From: Nocardia suismassiliense | GTDB taxonomy: Bacteria; Actinomycetota; Actinomycetes; Mycobacteriales; Mycobacteriaceae | Assembly (NCBI RefSeq): GCF_900269665.1 | Contig: NZ_LT985361.1 | Coordinates: forward strand, 5,314,163 to 5,378,162 | Direction: 5' to 3' | Length of the DNA stretch: 64,000 nt | Shown here: one piece after another, positions 25,582 through 34,038 of the stretch | Numbering within the stretch: the stretch's first letter is position 1 | Layout of the letters: each line of letters begins with the position of its first letter | Position numbers and translations under genes: made by a program | Notes under the pieces: generated by a model | What the model was told of the DNA's origin: nothing | What the model saw: only the letters and a program-made list of their open reading frames with translations | Database searches by the model: none

Positions 25582-26325
25582 ATGCCTGACGTTTTGGGCT
25601 GGCGGCGCAAGTTCGGGGTGCTCGCCCCGTCGACGAATACTGTGGTGGAACCGGATTTCGCGCGCATGGGTGTGCCCGGGGTGACCGCGCATTTCGGCCG
25701 CATCCACATCCGGGACCAGAACATGGGTGACGATGCGGGCATGGACCGGCTGCTCGAGCAGATCCGCGCCGAAATGGACGCGACCTGCGCGCGGGTGCTG
25801 ACCTGCGAGCCGGATTACATGGTGATGGGCATGTCGGCCGAGACGTTCTGGGGCGGTATCGAGGGCAATCAGAAGTTCGTGCGGCAGATCGAGGACGCGA
25901 CCGGGCTGCAGGTCGCCACGGGTGCCGAAGCGTGCAGGCGCGCGCTGACACTCAACGGCGCGAAGCGGATCGGCGTGGTGACGCCCTACCAACCGATCGG
26001 TGATGCGAATGTGGTCCGGTTCTTCGGCGAGCTGGGGTTCGAAGTGGCCGCGATCAAGGGATTGCGTTGCCCCACCGCGGTATCCATCGCCCAGGTGCCG
26101 GAGAGCGACCTGCGGTCCGCGCTGCTCGAGGTGGACGGCGACGGTATCGACGCCCTCGTCCAGTGCGGCACCAATCTGTCCATGGTGCGCCTAGCCGACG
26201 AGGCCGAGCGCTGGCTCAGCAAACCGGTGATCGCCATCAATGCCGCGACCTGGTGGATGGCGCTGCGCGACAACGGCATCCACGACCGGATCGAGGGTGC
26301 GGGTTCGCTACTGCGGGACCATTGA
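25582..26325 (+). CDS. Asp/Glu racemase superfamily protein, maleate isomerase/arylmalonate decarboxylase type
   Basis: This 247-residue protein opens with FGVLAPSTNTVVEPDF, the substrate-carboxylate loop of maleate isomerase and its relatives. The C-terminal catalytic Cys is present in LVQCGTNLSM, but the first Cys position reads MVMGMSAETF, with no Cys. Maleate isomerase needs two Cys; arylmalonate decarboxylase needs only one. The ATG at 25582 has GGGGAG 7 nt upstream. It sits 33 bp after the SDR gene as the probable last gene of the operon and overlaps a convergent membrane-protein gene by 18 bp. Confidence 0.82.
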   Translation: MPDVLGWRRKFGVLAPSTNTVVEPDFARMGVPGVTAHFGRIHIRDQNMGDDAGMDRLLEQIRAEMDATCARVLTCEPDYMVMGMSAETFWGGIEGNQKFVRQIEDATGLQVATGAEACRRALTLNGAKRIGVVTPYQPIGDANVVRFFGELGFEVAAIKGLRCPTAVSIAQVPESDLRSALLEVDGDGIDALVQCGTNLSMVRLADEAERWLSKPVIAINAATWWMALRDNGIHDRIEGAGSLLRDH

Positions 26326-26979
26326 GCGGTCCTCGTCGCGCCGCCGCAGCCAGTCGGCGGTGCCGAGCAGGCCCGCGGAGAGGACGAGCTCGCCCGCGTT
26401 GCCGAGCACCGGGATGACGGGCGCGGCTCCGGCTACCAGCGTCATGACCGCCGCCGTTGCGAAGAGTACGCGGTAGCGATGTCGGCGCCACAGGGCTACG
26501 CCGGCAGCAAGCACGACCAAACCGGCGATGATCGCGGGCACTGCCGTCGCAGCGGAACCGTCGACGTCCGTATAACGCAGTGCGCCCGCCCACCATCGAG
26601 GTCGCAGGTCGAGCTGGAGGACGTGCAGACTTCCGATCGCGATGAGTGCGACGGTGAGCGCGACTGCGGCGGCCTGAACGCCACGACGCCGCGCCACCGG
26701 GATGTCCGCCCTATCCATCGCAGCGCGCGCCCAGAGCACGAGCAAAGGGGTAAGGATCGCGTGCAGTACGAAGCGCGGCACGCTCATCAGCTCGAGTGAG
26801 CGCCCCGCACCCAGCGTGCTCCCCAAGGCGAGCACGGCGTTGTCGTAGCACAGCGCCGCACACAACACCGTGGGCAGCATGAACATCCGAGAAGCACCGG
26901 CGCGGATCTGCGACACACCGATCAGTGCGAGGGCGAGATGCCCGACCGCGAGCAGCAGGAAGAGTACCGAAACGATCAC
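26308..26979 (-). CDS. Polytopic membrane protein, unknown
   Basis: This 223-residue protein has about six hydrophobic segments and a charged C-terminus. The GTG start at 26979 places the first membrane helix (VLFLLLAVGHLALALIG) near the N-terminus. I cannot assign a family. It follows the CitE-like gene by 22 bp on the same strand, so the two are probably co-transcribed from the operator-bearing region at 27872-28099. Confidence 0.65.
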   Translation of the reverse strand: MIVSVLFLLLAVGHLALALIGVSQIRAGASRMFMLPTVLCAALCYDNAVLALGSTLGAGRSLELMSVPRFVLHAILTPLLVLWARAAMDRADIPVARRRGVQAAAVALTVALIAIGSLHVLQLDLRPRWWAGALRYTDVDGSAATAVPAIIAGLVVLAAGVALWRRHRYRVLFATAAVMTLVAGAAPVIPVLGNAGELVLSAGLLGTADWLRRRDEDRSMVPQ

Positions 26980-27001
26980 ACGGAATCCATAGTCATGTGC
27001 T

Positions 27002-27871
27002 TCAGCCTTCCAGCGGGCGACGAGCTTGGCGGACCACGGCCAGATCCCCCATTCTGCCCGCCTCGTCCAGCAGGACCCCGCCTGCAGCGGACTCGAAGCG
27101 ATCCACCAGCGCTCGCGCACGGTCCAACTCATCCGCGGCGGGCGTGAATATCTCGTTGACCACCGAGAGCTGCGCCGGATGGATGCAGGCGCGGCCACGG
27201 AAGCCCATTCGCGCCAACGCCCGTGTGGATTCGCGTAACCGCTGCGGGTCCCGGAAGTCGGTGCTGACCGGTCCCAGCGGTGCCGCGATACCCGCTGCCG
27301 CACTGGCCAGTACCACCTGGGTACGCACCGTCAGCAGTTCGCGGTCGTCGGCGCTCGGTTCGATACCCAGCTCGGCCCGCAGGTCTGCCTCGCCGAGCTG
27401 AAGTCGAGCCACCCGTGGACCGGCCGCGATCGCGCGGGCGTCGAGAACAGCCGCCGCGCTCTCCAGTAGCGGGCAGATTCGGATCGCGCCGTGCTGCGGT
27501 TCGTACTCCCCGAGCACCTCGGCCGCGGCCCGGACCTGTTCCACCGATTCGGTTTTCGCCAGGCAGACCGCCGAGACCGCGGGCAGTGCTACCGCCGCCA
27601 GATCATCCTGCCCGGCAGCACCGGAATTGACACGGACCCAGATCTGTTGCCGAGCAGCAACAACGCAGCGCAACCAGGAGGACACCGTCGCACGCGCCGC
27701 ATCCTTGTCAGCCAGCGGCACAGCGTCTTCCAGGTCCAGCAGGATCACATCCGCGGGACCGGCCAGCGCTTTGTCGAATAGTTCGGGCCGGTTGCCGGGC
27801 ACATACAGCGCGGATCGCACCGTCGCGGCTCGGGTAGGCCGAATATCAGGACTGCGGCCGGAGTCGAGCAC
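27002..27871 (-). CDS. HpcH/HpaI aldolase/CitE-like lyase
   Basis: This 289-residue CitE-family TIM barrel has ALYVPGNRPELFDKAL (CoA-binding Arg), ILLDLEDAVPLADKDAAR (metal-binding Glu/Asp), a later LLESAAA Glu, and GFRGRACIHPAQL near the end. Relatives cleave citramalyl-CoA, malyl-CoA or beta-methylmalyl-CoA. The GTG start lies 50 bp from the nearest operator. Together with CoA-transferases and the PrpD-type hydratase it would finish breakdown of a methyl-branched C5 acid to acetyl-CoA and pyruvate or a homologue (inference). Confidence 0.88.
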   Translation of the reverse strand: MLDSGRSPDIRPTRAATVRSALYVPGNRPELFDKALAGPADVILLDLEDAVPLADKDAARATVSSWLRCVVAARQQIWVRVNSGAAGQDDLAAVALPAVSAVCLAKTESVEQVRAAAEVLGEYEPQHGAIRICPLLESAAAVLDARAIAAGPRVARLQLGEADLRAELGIEPSADDRELLTVRTQVVLASAAAGIAAPLGPVSTDFRDPQRLRESTRALARMGFRGRACIHPAQLSVVNEIFTPAADELDRARALVDRFESAAGGVLLDEAGRMGDLAVVRQARRPLEG

Positions 27872-27921
27872 CGAATCACAGTAACCAGGCGGCGCTCATC
27901 AGGTCAATAGTTCGAAACACA

Positions 27922-27938
27922 GTTTCCCATAAGGAAAC
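27922..27938. promoter_or_regulatory. IclR-type operator, site 8
   Basis: GTTTC CCATAAG GAAAC, 50 bp upstream of the CitE-like gene and exactly 134 bp from site 9, the same separation as sites 6 and 7. Confidence 0.75.
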
Positions 27939-28055
27939 ACAGAGCAATGGGTACCTACGTCTTCCAGCATCGATCCCCGTCCACCCAAAGCCATTCCACC
28001 GCTTGACAGCCATCCCGATGTAGGTGCTAATGAACACCAACGGCTAAGAAACGCC

Positions 28056-28072
28056 ATTCCATCAAGGGAAAC
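28056..28072. promoter_or_regulatory. IclR-type operator, site 9
   Basis: ATTCC ATCAAGG GAAAC, ending 27 bp upstream of the secreted hydrolase start, the rightmost member of the putative regulon. Confidence 0.65.
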
Positions 28073-28099
28073 ACCCTGGGCATCGCCGTTGGAGTCGCC

Positions 28100-29080
28100 A
28101 TGAATTTTCGAGGTCCGGCACTCGCCGCCGCTGCCGCCATCGTCACCTGCCTCGCCACCGCCACCCCGGCCACCGCCGCCGAGCTGTCCAGGCTGCCCGG
28201 TGTGGTCGATATCCCCTGCGCCGCAACTACTTTGCATCAGGGCGTCGACTGGTATCTGCCGACCGGCGTGCCGAAGGGCATGGTCTGGATCCAGCACGGC
28301 TTCGCCCGCACGCACAGCAATGTCGCGCAGTTGGCCACCACCTTCGCCGCGGGCGGCTACCTCGTCTTCGCCCCCGCACTGCCCTTCATCGATTTCGCCG
28401 GGTGCACATTGCAGAACCTCGGGGACAACACCCGCTTCCTCGACAATGTCGCGAACCTGTTCGGCACCGCGGCAAACCCGGACGGCGCACTGTCCCGGAG
28501 CCTGGCCGCCGCTGCCGCCGACGCGGGCCGGCTCCCCCCGCCACTGCCCCGCGACTTCGTTTTCGTCGGACACTCTGCGGGCGCGGAAGCAGTCGAGTTC
28601 GTCGCGCACCGTCTGCACGTCGCCTATCCGGACACGTGGCACCGGCTGCGCGGGCTGGTACTGCTCGACCCCGTGAAATCCTTTCTCGGCGACAATACCG
28701 ACCGAGCGCTGGCCGACCTCGACCCCACCGATCTGCCGATCCTCACGATCGCCGCGCAACCGTCGCTGTGCAACAACCTCGGCAGCGGCACCGACGCCGT
28801 GCAGCAACGCCTGAACCGCCCGTTCCTCGGCATCCGGCTCGGCAACGGTCTGCACACCGACGCCGAGGGCACCAGCTCCGATTCGATGGGGAACCTCCTG
28901 TGCGGCACCCCGGACGTGGCCAACACGTCGGTCTTGCAAGTGCTCGCCCGCGGCTGGTCCGACGACTTCATCGCAGGCAGCAAAACGGCCGACTACTACC
29001 CCGCGACCACCGAAGAAGCGGTTACCGCCGCTCCTGCCGTCGCCGCGGCACCGGCCGCGACGATCTTGCCCGCGAACTGA
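28100..29080 (+). CDS. Secreted alpha/beta hydrolase
   Basis: This 326-residue protein has a signal peptide (about residues 1-27, ATAAE cleavage region), an oxyanion-strand segment WIQHGFARTHSN and the nucleophile Ser159 in VGHSAGAEAVEF. The closing Ala-rich tail after residue 305 looks disordered. It is the only clearly secreted enzyme under the IclR-type operator, so it may remove an ester group, such as phytol, outside the cell before uptake (inference). General lipase or esterase activity is the alternative. Confidence 0.8.
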   Translation: MNFRGPALAAAAAIVTCLATATPATAAELSRLPGVVDIPCAATTLHQGVDWYLPTGVPKGMVWIQHGFARTHSNVAQLATTFAAGGYLVFAPALPFIDFAGCTLQNLGDNTRFLDNVANLFGTAANPDGALSRSLAAAAADAGRLPPPLPRDFVFVGHSAGAEAVEFVAHRLHVAYPDTWHRLRGLVLLDPVKSFLGDNTDRALADLDPTDLPILTIAAQPSLCNNLGSGTDAVQQRLNRPFLGIRLGNGLHTDAEGTSSDSMGNLLCGTPDVANTSVLQVLARGWSDDFIAGSKTADYYPATTEEAVTAAPAVAAAPAATILPAN

Positions 29081-29111
29081 GCGCCGGACCGAAGACCATC
29101 CGACCAGGGCT

Positions 29112-29135
29112 GTTTGCATCGAGGACAGCTGGGCA
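29112..29135 (+). promoter_or_regulatory. SigF/SigB-type promoter of katE
   Basis: GTTTGC (29112-29117) and GGGCA (29131-29135) are spaced as GTTT-N15-GGGCA, close to the actinobacterial stress sigma consensus GTTT-N15-17-GGGTA. The start codon is 52 bp downstream. Confidence 0.5.
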
Positions 29136-29187
29136 AGCCGCTCGCGAGAGAACCTTTGTGCCCGCTCGCCCTCAGGAGGTGCGTCGA

Positions 29188-31362
29188 ATGCCCGGATCCA
29201 GCCGTCGTTCGAAGTCGAAAACGCCGCCCGTCGTGCCCGGAGCGCCGTCCGTCACCGCTCCCTCGGTGACCGAACCGACGCAGCCGCACGAACCGCTGCC
29301 GCCGAAACCGGACCAGGCCGCCCCGCGGCCGAGCACGCCGACAGGGGTGCCGGTGCCTGCCCCCGTCGAGGCGATGGCGCAGCAGGGCGCCTACCTCACG
29401 ACGGCGCAGGGTGCGCGGGTGCCCGATACCGACCACTCGCTGAAGGCGGGTCCGCGCGGACCGGTGCTGCTGCAAGACCACCACCTGCGCGAGAAGATCA
29501 CCCACTTCGATCACGAACGCATCCCCGAGCGGGTCGTGCATGCCCGCGGCGCGGCCGCGCACGGGGTGTTCGCGGCCAACGGCGCGGCGGAGAAGATCTG
29601 CTGTGCGTCACTGTTCGAAAAGGGCAAGGAGACGCCGGTTTTCGTGCGGTTCTCCACCGTGCTCGGTTCGCGCGGTTCGGCCGACACGGTGCGCGACACT
29701 CGCGGTTTCGCCACCAAGTTCTACACCGACGAGGGCGTGTTCGATCTCGTCGGCAACAACATCCCGGTGTTCTTCATCCAGGACGGCGTCAAATTCCCGG
29801 ACATCATCCACGCCGGAAAGCCGCACCCGGACCGGGAGATCCCCCAGGCGCAGAGCGCGCACGACACCTTCTGGGATTTCGTCACGCTGCACACCGAGGC
29901 CACCGCGCACACCCTGTGGAACATGTCGGACCGTGGCATCCCACGCTCCTATCGCATGATGGAGGGCTTCGGGGTCCACACCTTCCGGCTGATCAACGCG
30001 CGCGGCAAGACGGTTCTCGTGAAGTTCCACTGGAAGCCGAAACTCGGTGTGCACTCGCTGCTTTGGGAAGAAGCGCAGATCGCCGCCGGTGTCGATCCGG
30101 ACATGCACCGCCGCGATCTGGCCGATGCCATCGAATCCGGCGCCTTCCCGCAGTGGGACCTCGGCGTGCAGGTGTTCCCGGACACCGAGGAGCAGACCTT
30201 CGAAGGCATCGATCTGCTCGACCCCACCAAACTGGTTCCGGAAGAGCTGGCTCCGGTGCAGGTGATCGGCACGATGACGCTCAACGCCAACCCGACGAAC
30301 TACTTCGCGCAGACCGAACAGGTGGCCTTCCACCCGGGTCATCTGGTGCGCGGCATCGATCACACCGACGACCCGCTGTTGCAGGGCCGCCTGTTCTCCT
30401 ACCTCGATACCCAGATCTCGCGCCTCGGCGGACCCAACTTCGCGCAGCTGCCGATCAACCGGCCGCACGTCGGCACCAACGATATGTTCCGCGACGGAAT
30501 GCACCAGACCGCAGTACATTCCGGCGTCGCGCCCTACCGGCCGAACAGCCTCGACGGCGGTTGCCCGTTCCTGGCCGGGAACAAGGACGCCGCGCTGATC
30601 GAGTACCCGGAGGCGGTCGCGGGCAAGAAGGTGCGCGAGGCGCCGAAGAGTTTCGATGACCACTTCAGCTCGGCCCGGCTCTTCTACGCCAGCCTCTCGC
30701 CGGTCGAGCAGGCGCACGTCGCCAAGGCTTACACCTTCGAGCTCGGCAAGTGCTACGAGAAAGCGATCAAACTGCGCGCCGTGACGGTGCTGCGGCAGAT
30801 CGACGAGCGGCTCGCCCAGACCGTCGCCGCGGGGCTCGGCTTGCCGCTTCCGGCAGGCAAGGCGAACAAGAAGGTCAAGGTGGCGGTGTCGCCCGCACTC
30901 TCTCAGCTCGGCGGCAAGTGGCCCACCGACGGCCGGATCATCGGCATCTTCGCCGACGAGTCCACCGACCTGAAGGACCTGGCCGCCACCGTCGCCACCA
31001 TCTCGGGGCAGTCGATGACCCCGCTGGTGATCGCGCCGCACGGCGGCGAACTGGAAAGGGGCGGAACCCAAGTGACGGTGTCGCGCACCCTCGACACCGT
31101 CCGCTCCATCGAACTCGACGCCCTCGTCATCGCGAGCACCGCGGACGACGTCCGACTCACCCTGCTCCTCCAGGAGGCGCACCGCCACCTCAAGGGGATC
31201 GCCTACACCCCCGACGGGGCGGATGCCCTTCGCGCCGCCGGTATCCCGGACAGCTCGGCCGGTGTCGCGGCGACCAAGACCGTCGCCGCGGCGTTCGATG
31301 CGATCGCCGCGTTGCTGCCGGAGCACCGCGTGTGGGCCAGGGGTGCTGAGTACAGCGTCTGA
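29188..31362 (+). CDS. katE: Large-subunit catalase (HPII/KatE type)
   Basis: At 724 residues this is a clade 2 large-subunit heme catalase that breaks hydrogen peroxide into water and oxygen in the cytoplasm. The distal His is in RVVHARGAAAHG, the heme-facing block is RFSTVLGSRGSADTVRDTRG, and the proximal Tyr is in RLFSYLDTQ. The last 150 or so residues form the flavodoxin/DJ-1-like domain of large catalases. The N-terminus is a Pro-rich, Lys-rich tail. The ATG follows AGGAGG by 8 nt, and a stress-type promoter precedes it. Confidence 0.95.
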   Translation: MPGSSRRSKSKTPPVVPGAPSVTAPSVTEPTQPHEPLPPKPDQAAPRPSTPTGVPVPAPVEAMAQQGAYLTTAQGARVPDTDHSLKAGPRGPVLLQDHHLREKITHFDHERIPERVVHARGAAAHGVFAANGAAEKICCASLFEKGKETPVFVRFSTVLGSRGSADTVRDTRGFATKFYTDEGVFDLVGNNIPVFFIQDGVKFPDIIHAGKPHPDREIPQAQSAHDTFWDFVTLHTEATAHTLWNMSDRGIPRSYRMMEGFGVHTFRLINARGKTVLVKFHWKPKLGVHSLLWEEAQIAAGVDPDMHRRDLADAIESGAFPQWDLGVQVFPDTEEQTFEGIDLLDPTKLVPEELAPVQVIGTMTLNANPTNYFAQTEQVAFHPGHLVRGIDHTDDPLLQGRLFSYLDTQISRLGGPNFAQLPINRPHVGTNDMFRDGMHQTAVHSGVAPYRPNSLDGGCPFLAGNKDAALIEYPEAVAGKKVREAPKSFDDHFSSARLFYASLSPVEQAHVAKAYTFELGKCYEKAIKLRAVTVLRQIDERLAQTVAAGLGLPLPAGKANKKVKVAVSPALSQLGGKWPTDGRIIGIFADESTDLKDLAATVATISGQSMTPLVIAPHGGELERGGTQVTVSRTLDTVRSIELDALVIASTADDVRLTLLLQEAHRHLKGIAYTPDGADALRAAGIPDSSAGVAATKTVAAAFDAIAALLPEHRVWARGAEYSV

Positions 31363-31371
31363 CGGCGCGAC

Positions 31372-31413
31372 ACCACCGCTGCGGCTACTGAACTGGCTCG
31401 CCGCAGCGGTGGT
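31372..31413. terminator. Bidirectional terminator between katE and cydB
   Basis: Arms 31372-31385 and 31400-31413 make a perfect 14-bp hairpin with a 14-nt loop, between the convergent ends of katE and cydB. Confidence 0.75.
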
Positions 31414-31414
31414 A

Positions 31415-32491
31415 TCAGTCCGACCGACCCTGAGGTGCCGGTGAGCGGGCAGGGTCCCCGGACTGCTCACCGGGACCGCGGTGGATGGTTTCGTCACGGA
31501 CCCACGCGTCGGTCTGGGTCAGCCAGAACAGATAAACGAGCGCGGGAACGACCGTGACCGCGGCGAGAGCGACGACGATCAGCAGCGCCTGCAGCGTCGC
31601 CCGCGCTCCCGCAGCCTCGGCGATCAGCATCTGGTCCACCAGGATCCACGGTGTTTGTGCCACGGCCCATCCGATGACGATCGCCGCGACCGCGACCACC
31701 GCGGCGATGCGGGCCGGACGGTAGCGGCGGCGGTACACCAGAACGAGCGTGAGCACCCCGGCGGCCGCCGACACCACGATCAGCGGAAAAGCCCGGCCGA
31801 GTAGACCGGCACCGAGCGTCGGTGCGTCATGGCGGATCGGCACGATCGCGGCGATCGCGATCGCTCCGGTGAGCGCGCTGACCGTCAGCACGCGTGGGCG
31901 CAGGTACGCCGCCAGCGCCGGGTCGCCGGAGCGCGCGGCGTCGGCGGTAAGGAATACCCCGGCGAGGAACGCGGAGGTGCCCACCGCGAGCAGGCCGCCA
32001 AGTAGCGAGGTGGGGTTGAGCCACGAGGTCAGCTGGTCGCCATATCCTTCGGCCGGCACCCGCCCCGACGCGATCGCACCCGCGACCGTGCCGAGGAAGA
32101 ACGGAGCGATCAGTGACGCCCCCGCGAACAAGGCGCCGAACAGCCGGGCTTGGCTCATCGTCGCCGAGTACTTGCGGAACGCGAAGTTGGCTCCGCGCAA
32201 TACGATTCCGAGCAAGGCCAGACTCAACGGGATGAACAGCGTGGTCGTGATCGCGGCGAACACCGTGGGGTAGGCCGTCCACAGGAACACCAGAATGTAG
32301 ATCAGCCACACATGATTGGCCTCCCACACCGGGCCGATGCTGTGGTCGATCAGCACCCGCAGCCGGCCCCCGCGACGGGCCCCGCCCGCGGTCAGGTCCC
32401 AGAACCCGGATCCGAAATCCGCGCCACCGAACAACCCGTACAGCACCACCCCGGTAAACATCGCGGTCGCCACCACATCCGACAGTTCCAT
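31415..32491 (-). CDS. cydB: Cytochrome bd oxidase subunit II
   Basis: This 358-residue membrane protein matches CydB: ATAMFTGVVLYGLFGGADFGSGFWDL opens the first helix and ANHVWLIYILVFLWTAYP follows, as in subunit II of bd-type quinol oxidases. It has about nine membrane segments. It lies 4 bp after cydA in the usual order. No cydDC transporter genes are in view, so heme/cysteine export genes for assembly must lie elsewhere. Confidence 0.93.
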   Translation of the reverse strand: MELSDVVATAMFTGVVLYGLFGGADFGSGFWDLTAGGARRGGRLRVLIDHSIGPVWEANHVWLIYILVFLWTAYPTVFAAITTTLFIPLSLALLGIVLRGANFAFRKYSATMSQARLFGALFAGASLIAPFFLGTVAGAIASGRVPAEGYGDQLTSWLNPTSLLGGLLAVGTSAFLAGVFLTADAARSGDPALAAYLRPRVLTVSALTGAIAIAAIVPIRHDAPTLGAGLLGRAFPLIVVSAAAGVLTLVLVYRRRYRPARIAAVVAVAAIVIGWAVAQTPWILVDQMLIAEAAGARATLQALLIVVALAAVTVVPALVYLFWLTQTDAWVRDETIHRGPGEQSGDPARSPAPQGRSD

Positions 32492-32495
32492 CGCC

Positions 32496-33905
32496 TCACC
32501 GCTTTCCGGCGCGCTGCGCCTGATCGATCGGTGCGGCTCCGGGACCGTATGGGGCGGAGATGGTTTCGGCGCCCGCGCGCCAGCGCCGGGTCATCGAACG
32601 CAATACGACGATCGCGCCCACCGTCATGCCGAGATACACCACGAGCACTCCGATATAGCTCCACCACAGGCCGGTGCTCGTGCCCGCGGCGTCGGTGGTG
32701 CGCAGCGTGTGCCACACCGTCCACGGCTGTCGGCCGACCTCGGTTGCCACCCAGCCGCATTCGAGCGCCAGCACGGCGAGCGGTCCGGAGGCGACGGTGG
32801 CGCGCAGGAACCAGCGGGCACCGAGCAGATCAAGCCGACGCCAGCGCAGCAGCCAGAATACGACGACCATCGCCGCGAGCAACGTGCCGATGCCAACCAT
32901 GGTCTGGAACGCGAGGTGGGTGACGTTGACCGGCGGATGTTCGTCGGCGGGAACCGAATCCAGGCCGGGGATGGGCGCGGTCAGCGAGTTGCGGGCGATG
33001 ATCGAACCGAGTCGTGGGATCTCCACCGCGCCACGGACTTCCCCGTCCACCAGCACGCCGCCGAGCCGCAGCGGGGCCGGGCCTTCAGTGGTCGTCGCCA
33101 ATTCGAAGGCGGCCAGCTTCGCGGGTTGAGTGTCGTGCACGCGCATCCCGAGCACATGCCCGATCACCGGTTGCAGCAGCGCGGCGACGGTCGCGAAGAC
33201 GAACGGCACCGTGAATCCGAGCCGGTGGTGCTCGTCGCGGCGCCCCCGCAGCAGGCCGGCGGCGTACACCCCGGCCACCACGAAACCCACCACCATGAAC
33301 GCGCCGACCCACATGTGCGCGAACTGCAGGACGGCCCCGTCGTTGAACATCGCCCGCCACGGGTCCACGTCGGTGACCTGGCCGTCGACCAGCCGGAACC
33401 CGGTCGGGTTGTTCATCCACGCGTTGACGCTGACGACACAGAATGTGCCGACCACCCCCGCCGCCGCCATCGGGATGAGCATCGCGAGGTGCCGCCGCGG
33501 CGGCATCCGACCCCAGCCGTACAGGTAGATACCGAGAAAGATGGCCTCGATGAAGAACGAAAGCCCTTCGAAGGCAAAGGGTAAGCCGAGCACGTCGCCG
33601 TAGCGGCCCATCAGTCCCGGCCACAGCAGGCCCATCTCGAAGCTGAGGACCGTGCCCGATACCGCGCCGATGGCGAACAGGATCGCCGACACCGTCGCCC
33701 ACCGCTTGGCGAGACCAAGCGCGACCGGATCGTCGCGCGTGATTCCCCGGCGGTGCATCACATAGATCATGGCGGGAAAGGCGACGCCGAAGCACGCCAG
33801 CACGATGTGCCAGCCCAGCGAGAACGCCATCTGCTGGCGAGCGGGCAACAGTCCCGGCGGCCCATCCCCTGCCGCATAGAACGCGGCCAGTACGTTCGAC
33901 ACCAT
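32496..33905 (-). CDS. cydA: Cytochrome bd oxidase subunit I
   Basis: This 469-residue protein is subunit I of a quinol oxidase that reduces oxygen at the cytoplasmic membrane. His33 in GWHIVLACFGVAFP is the expected heme ligand region, LSFEMGLLWPGLMGRYGDVLG and FEGLSFFIEAIFLGIYLYGW are family blocks, and the C-terminal half has the shorter Q-loop form. Upstream on the minus strand, GGTTAGG-N-GGGGATAC (about 33967-33992) could be a stress-type promoter but is imperfect. The oxidase fits low oxygen or nitric-oxide stress. Confidence 0.93.
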   Translation of the reverse strand: MVSNVLAAFYAAGDGPPGLLPARQQMAFSLGWHIVLACFGVAFPAMIYVMHRRGITRDDPVALGLAKRWATVSAILFAIGAVSGTVLSFEMGLLWPGLMGRYGDVLGLPFAFEGLSFFIEAIFLGIYLYGWGRMPPRRHLAMLIPMAAAGVVGTFCVVSVNAWMNNPTGFRLVDGQVTDVDPWRAMFNDGAVLQFAHMWVGAFMVVGFVVAGVYAAGLLRGRRDEHHRLGFTVPFVFATVAALLQPVIGHVLGMRVHDTQPAKLAAFELATTTEGPAPLRLGGVLVDGEVRGAVEIPRLGSIIARNSLTAPIPGLDSVPADEHPPVNVTHLAFQTMVGIGTLLAAMVVVFWLLRWRRLDLLGARWFLRATVASGPLAVLALECGWVATEVGRQPWTVWHTLRTTDAAGTSTGLWWSYIGVLVVYLGMTVGAIVVLRSMTRRWRAGAETISAPYGPGAAPIDQAQRAGKR

Positions 33906-34003
33906 CACAGCCCCTTCCCGCGAAACCGGCACCCGCCCACGGGGCGCACCACCTCCTCCGGCCGGGGGTATCCCCTTTTCGCCACGCCTAACCGGCGCAC
34001 CGC

Positions 34004-34027
34004 GTTTGCTGGATGATGGCTGGGGTA
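34004..34027 (+). promoter_or_regulatory. SigF/SigB-type promoter of the debranching-type gene
   Basis: GTTTGC (34004-34009) and GGGTA (34023-34027) fit GTTT-N15-GGGTA exactly. The predicted transcript start would fall near 34034, so the gene would have almost no leader. Confidence 0.6.
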
Positions 34028-34038
34028 GGCGCATGCGT

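Noticed and set aside
8285..26325. Nicotinate degradation (nic-type) cluster based on amidase and maleate-isomerase-like genes
   Set aside because: No nicotinate hydroxylase or dihydroxypyridine dioxygenase is present, and the isomerase-like gene is in the pigment operon.
28402..31362. 986-residue frame fusing a hydrolase shadow to katE
   Set aside because: Catalase homology and the AGGAGG site place the start at 29188.
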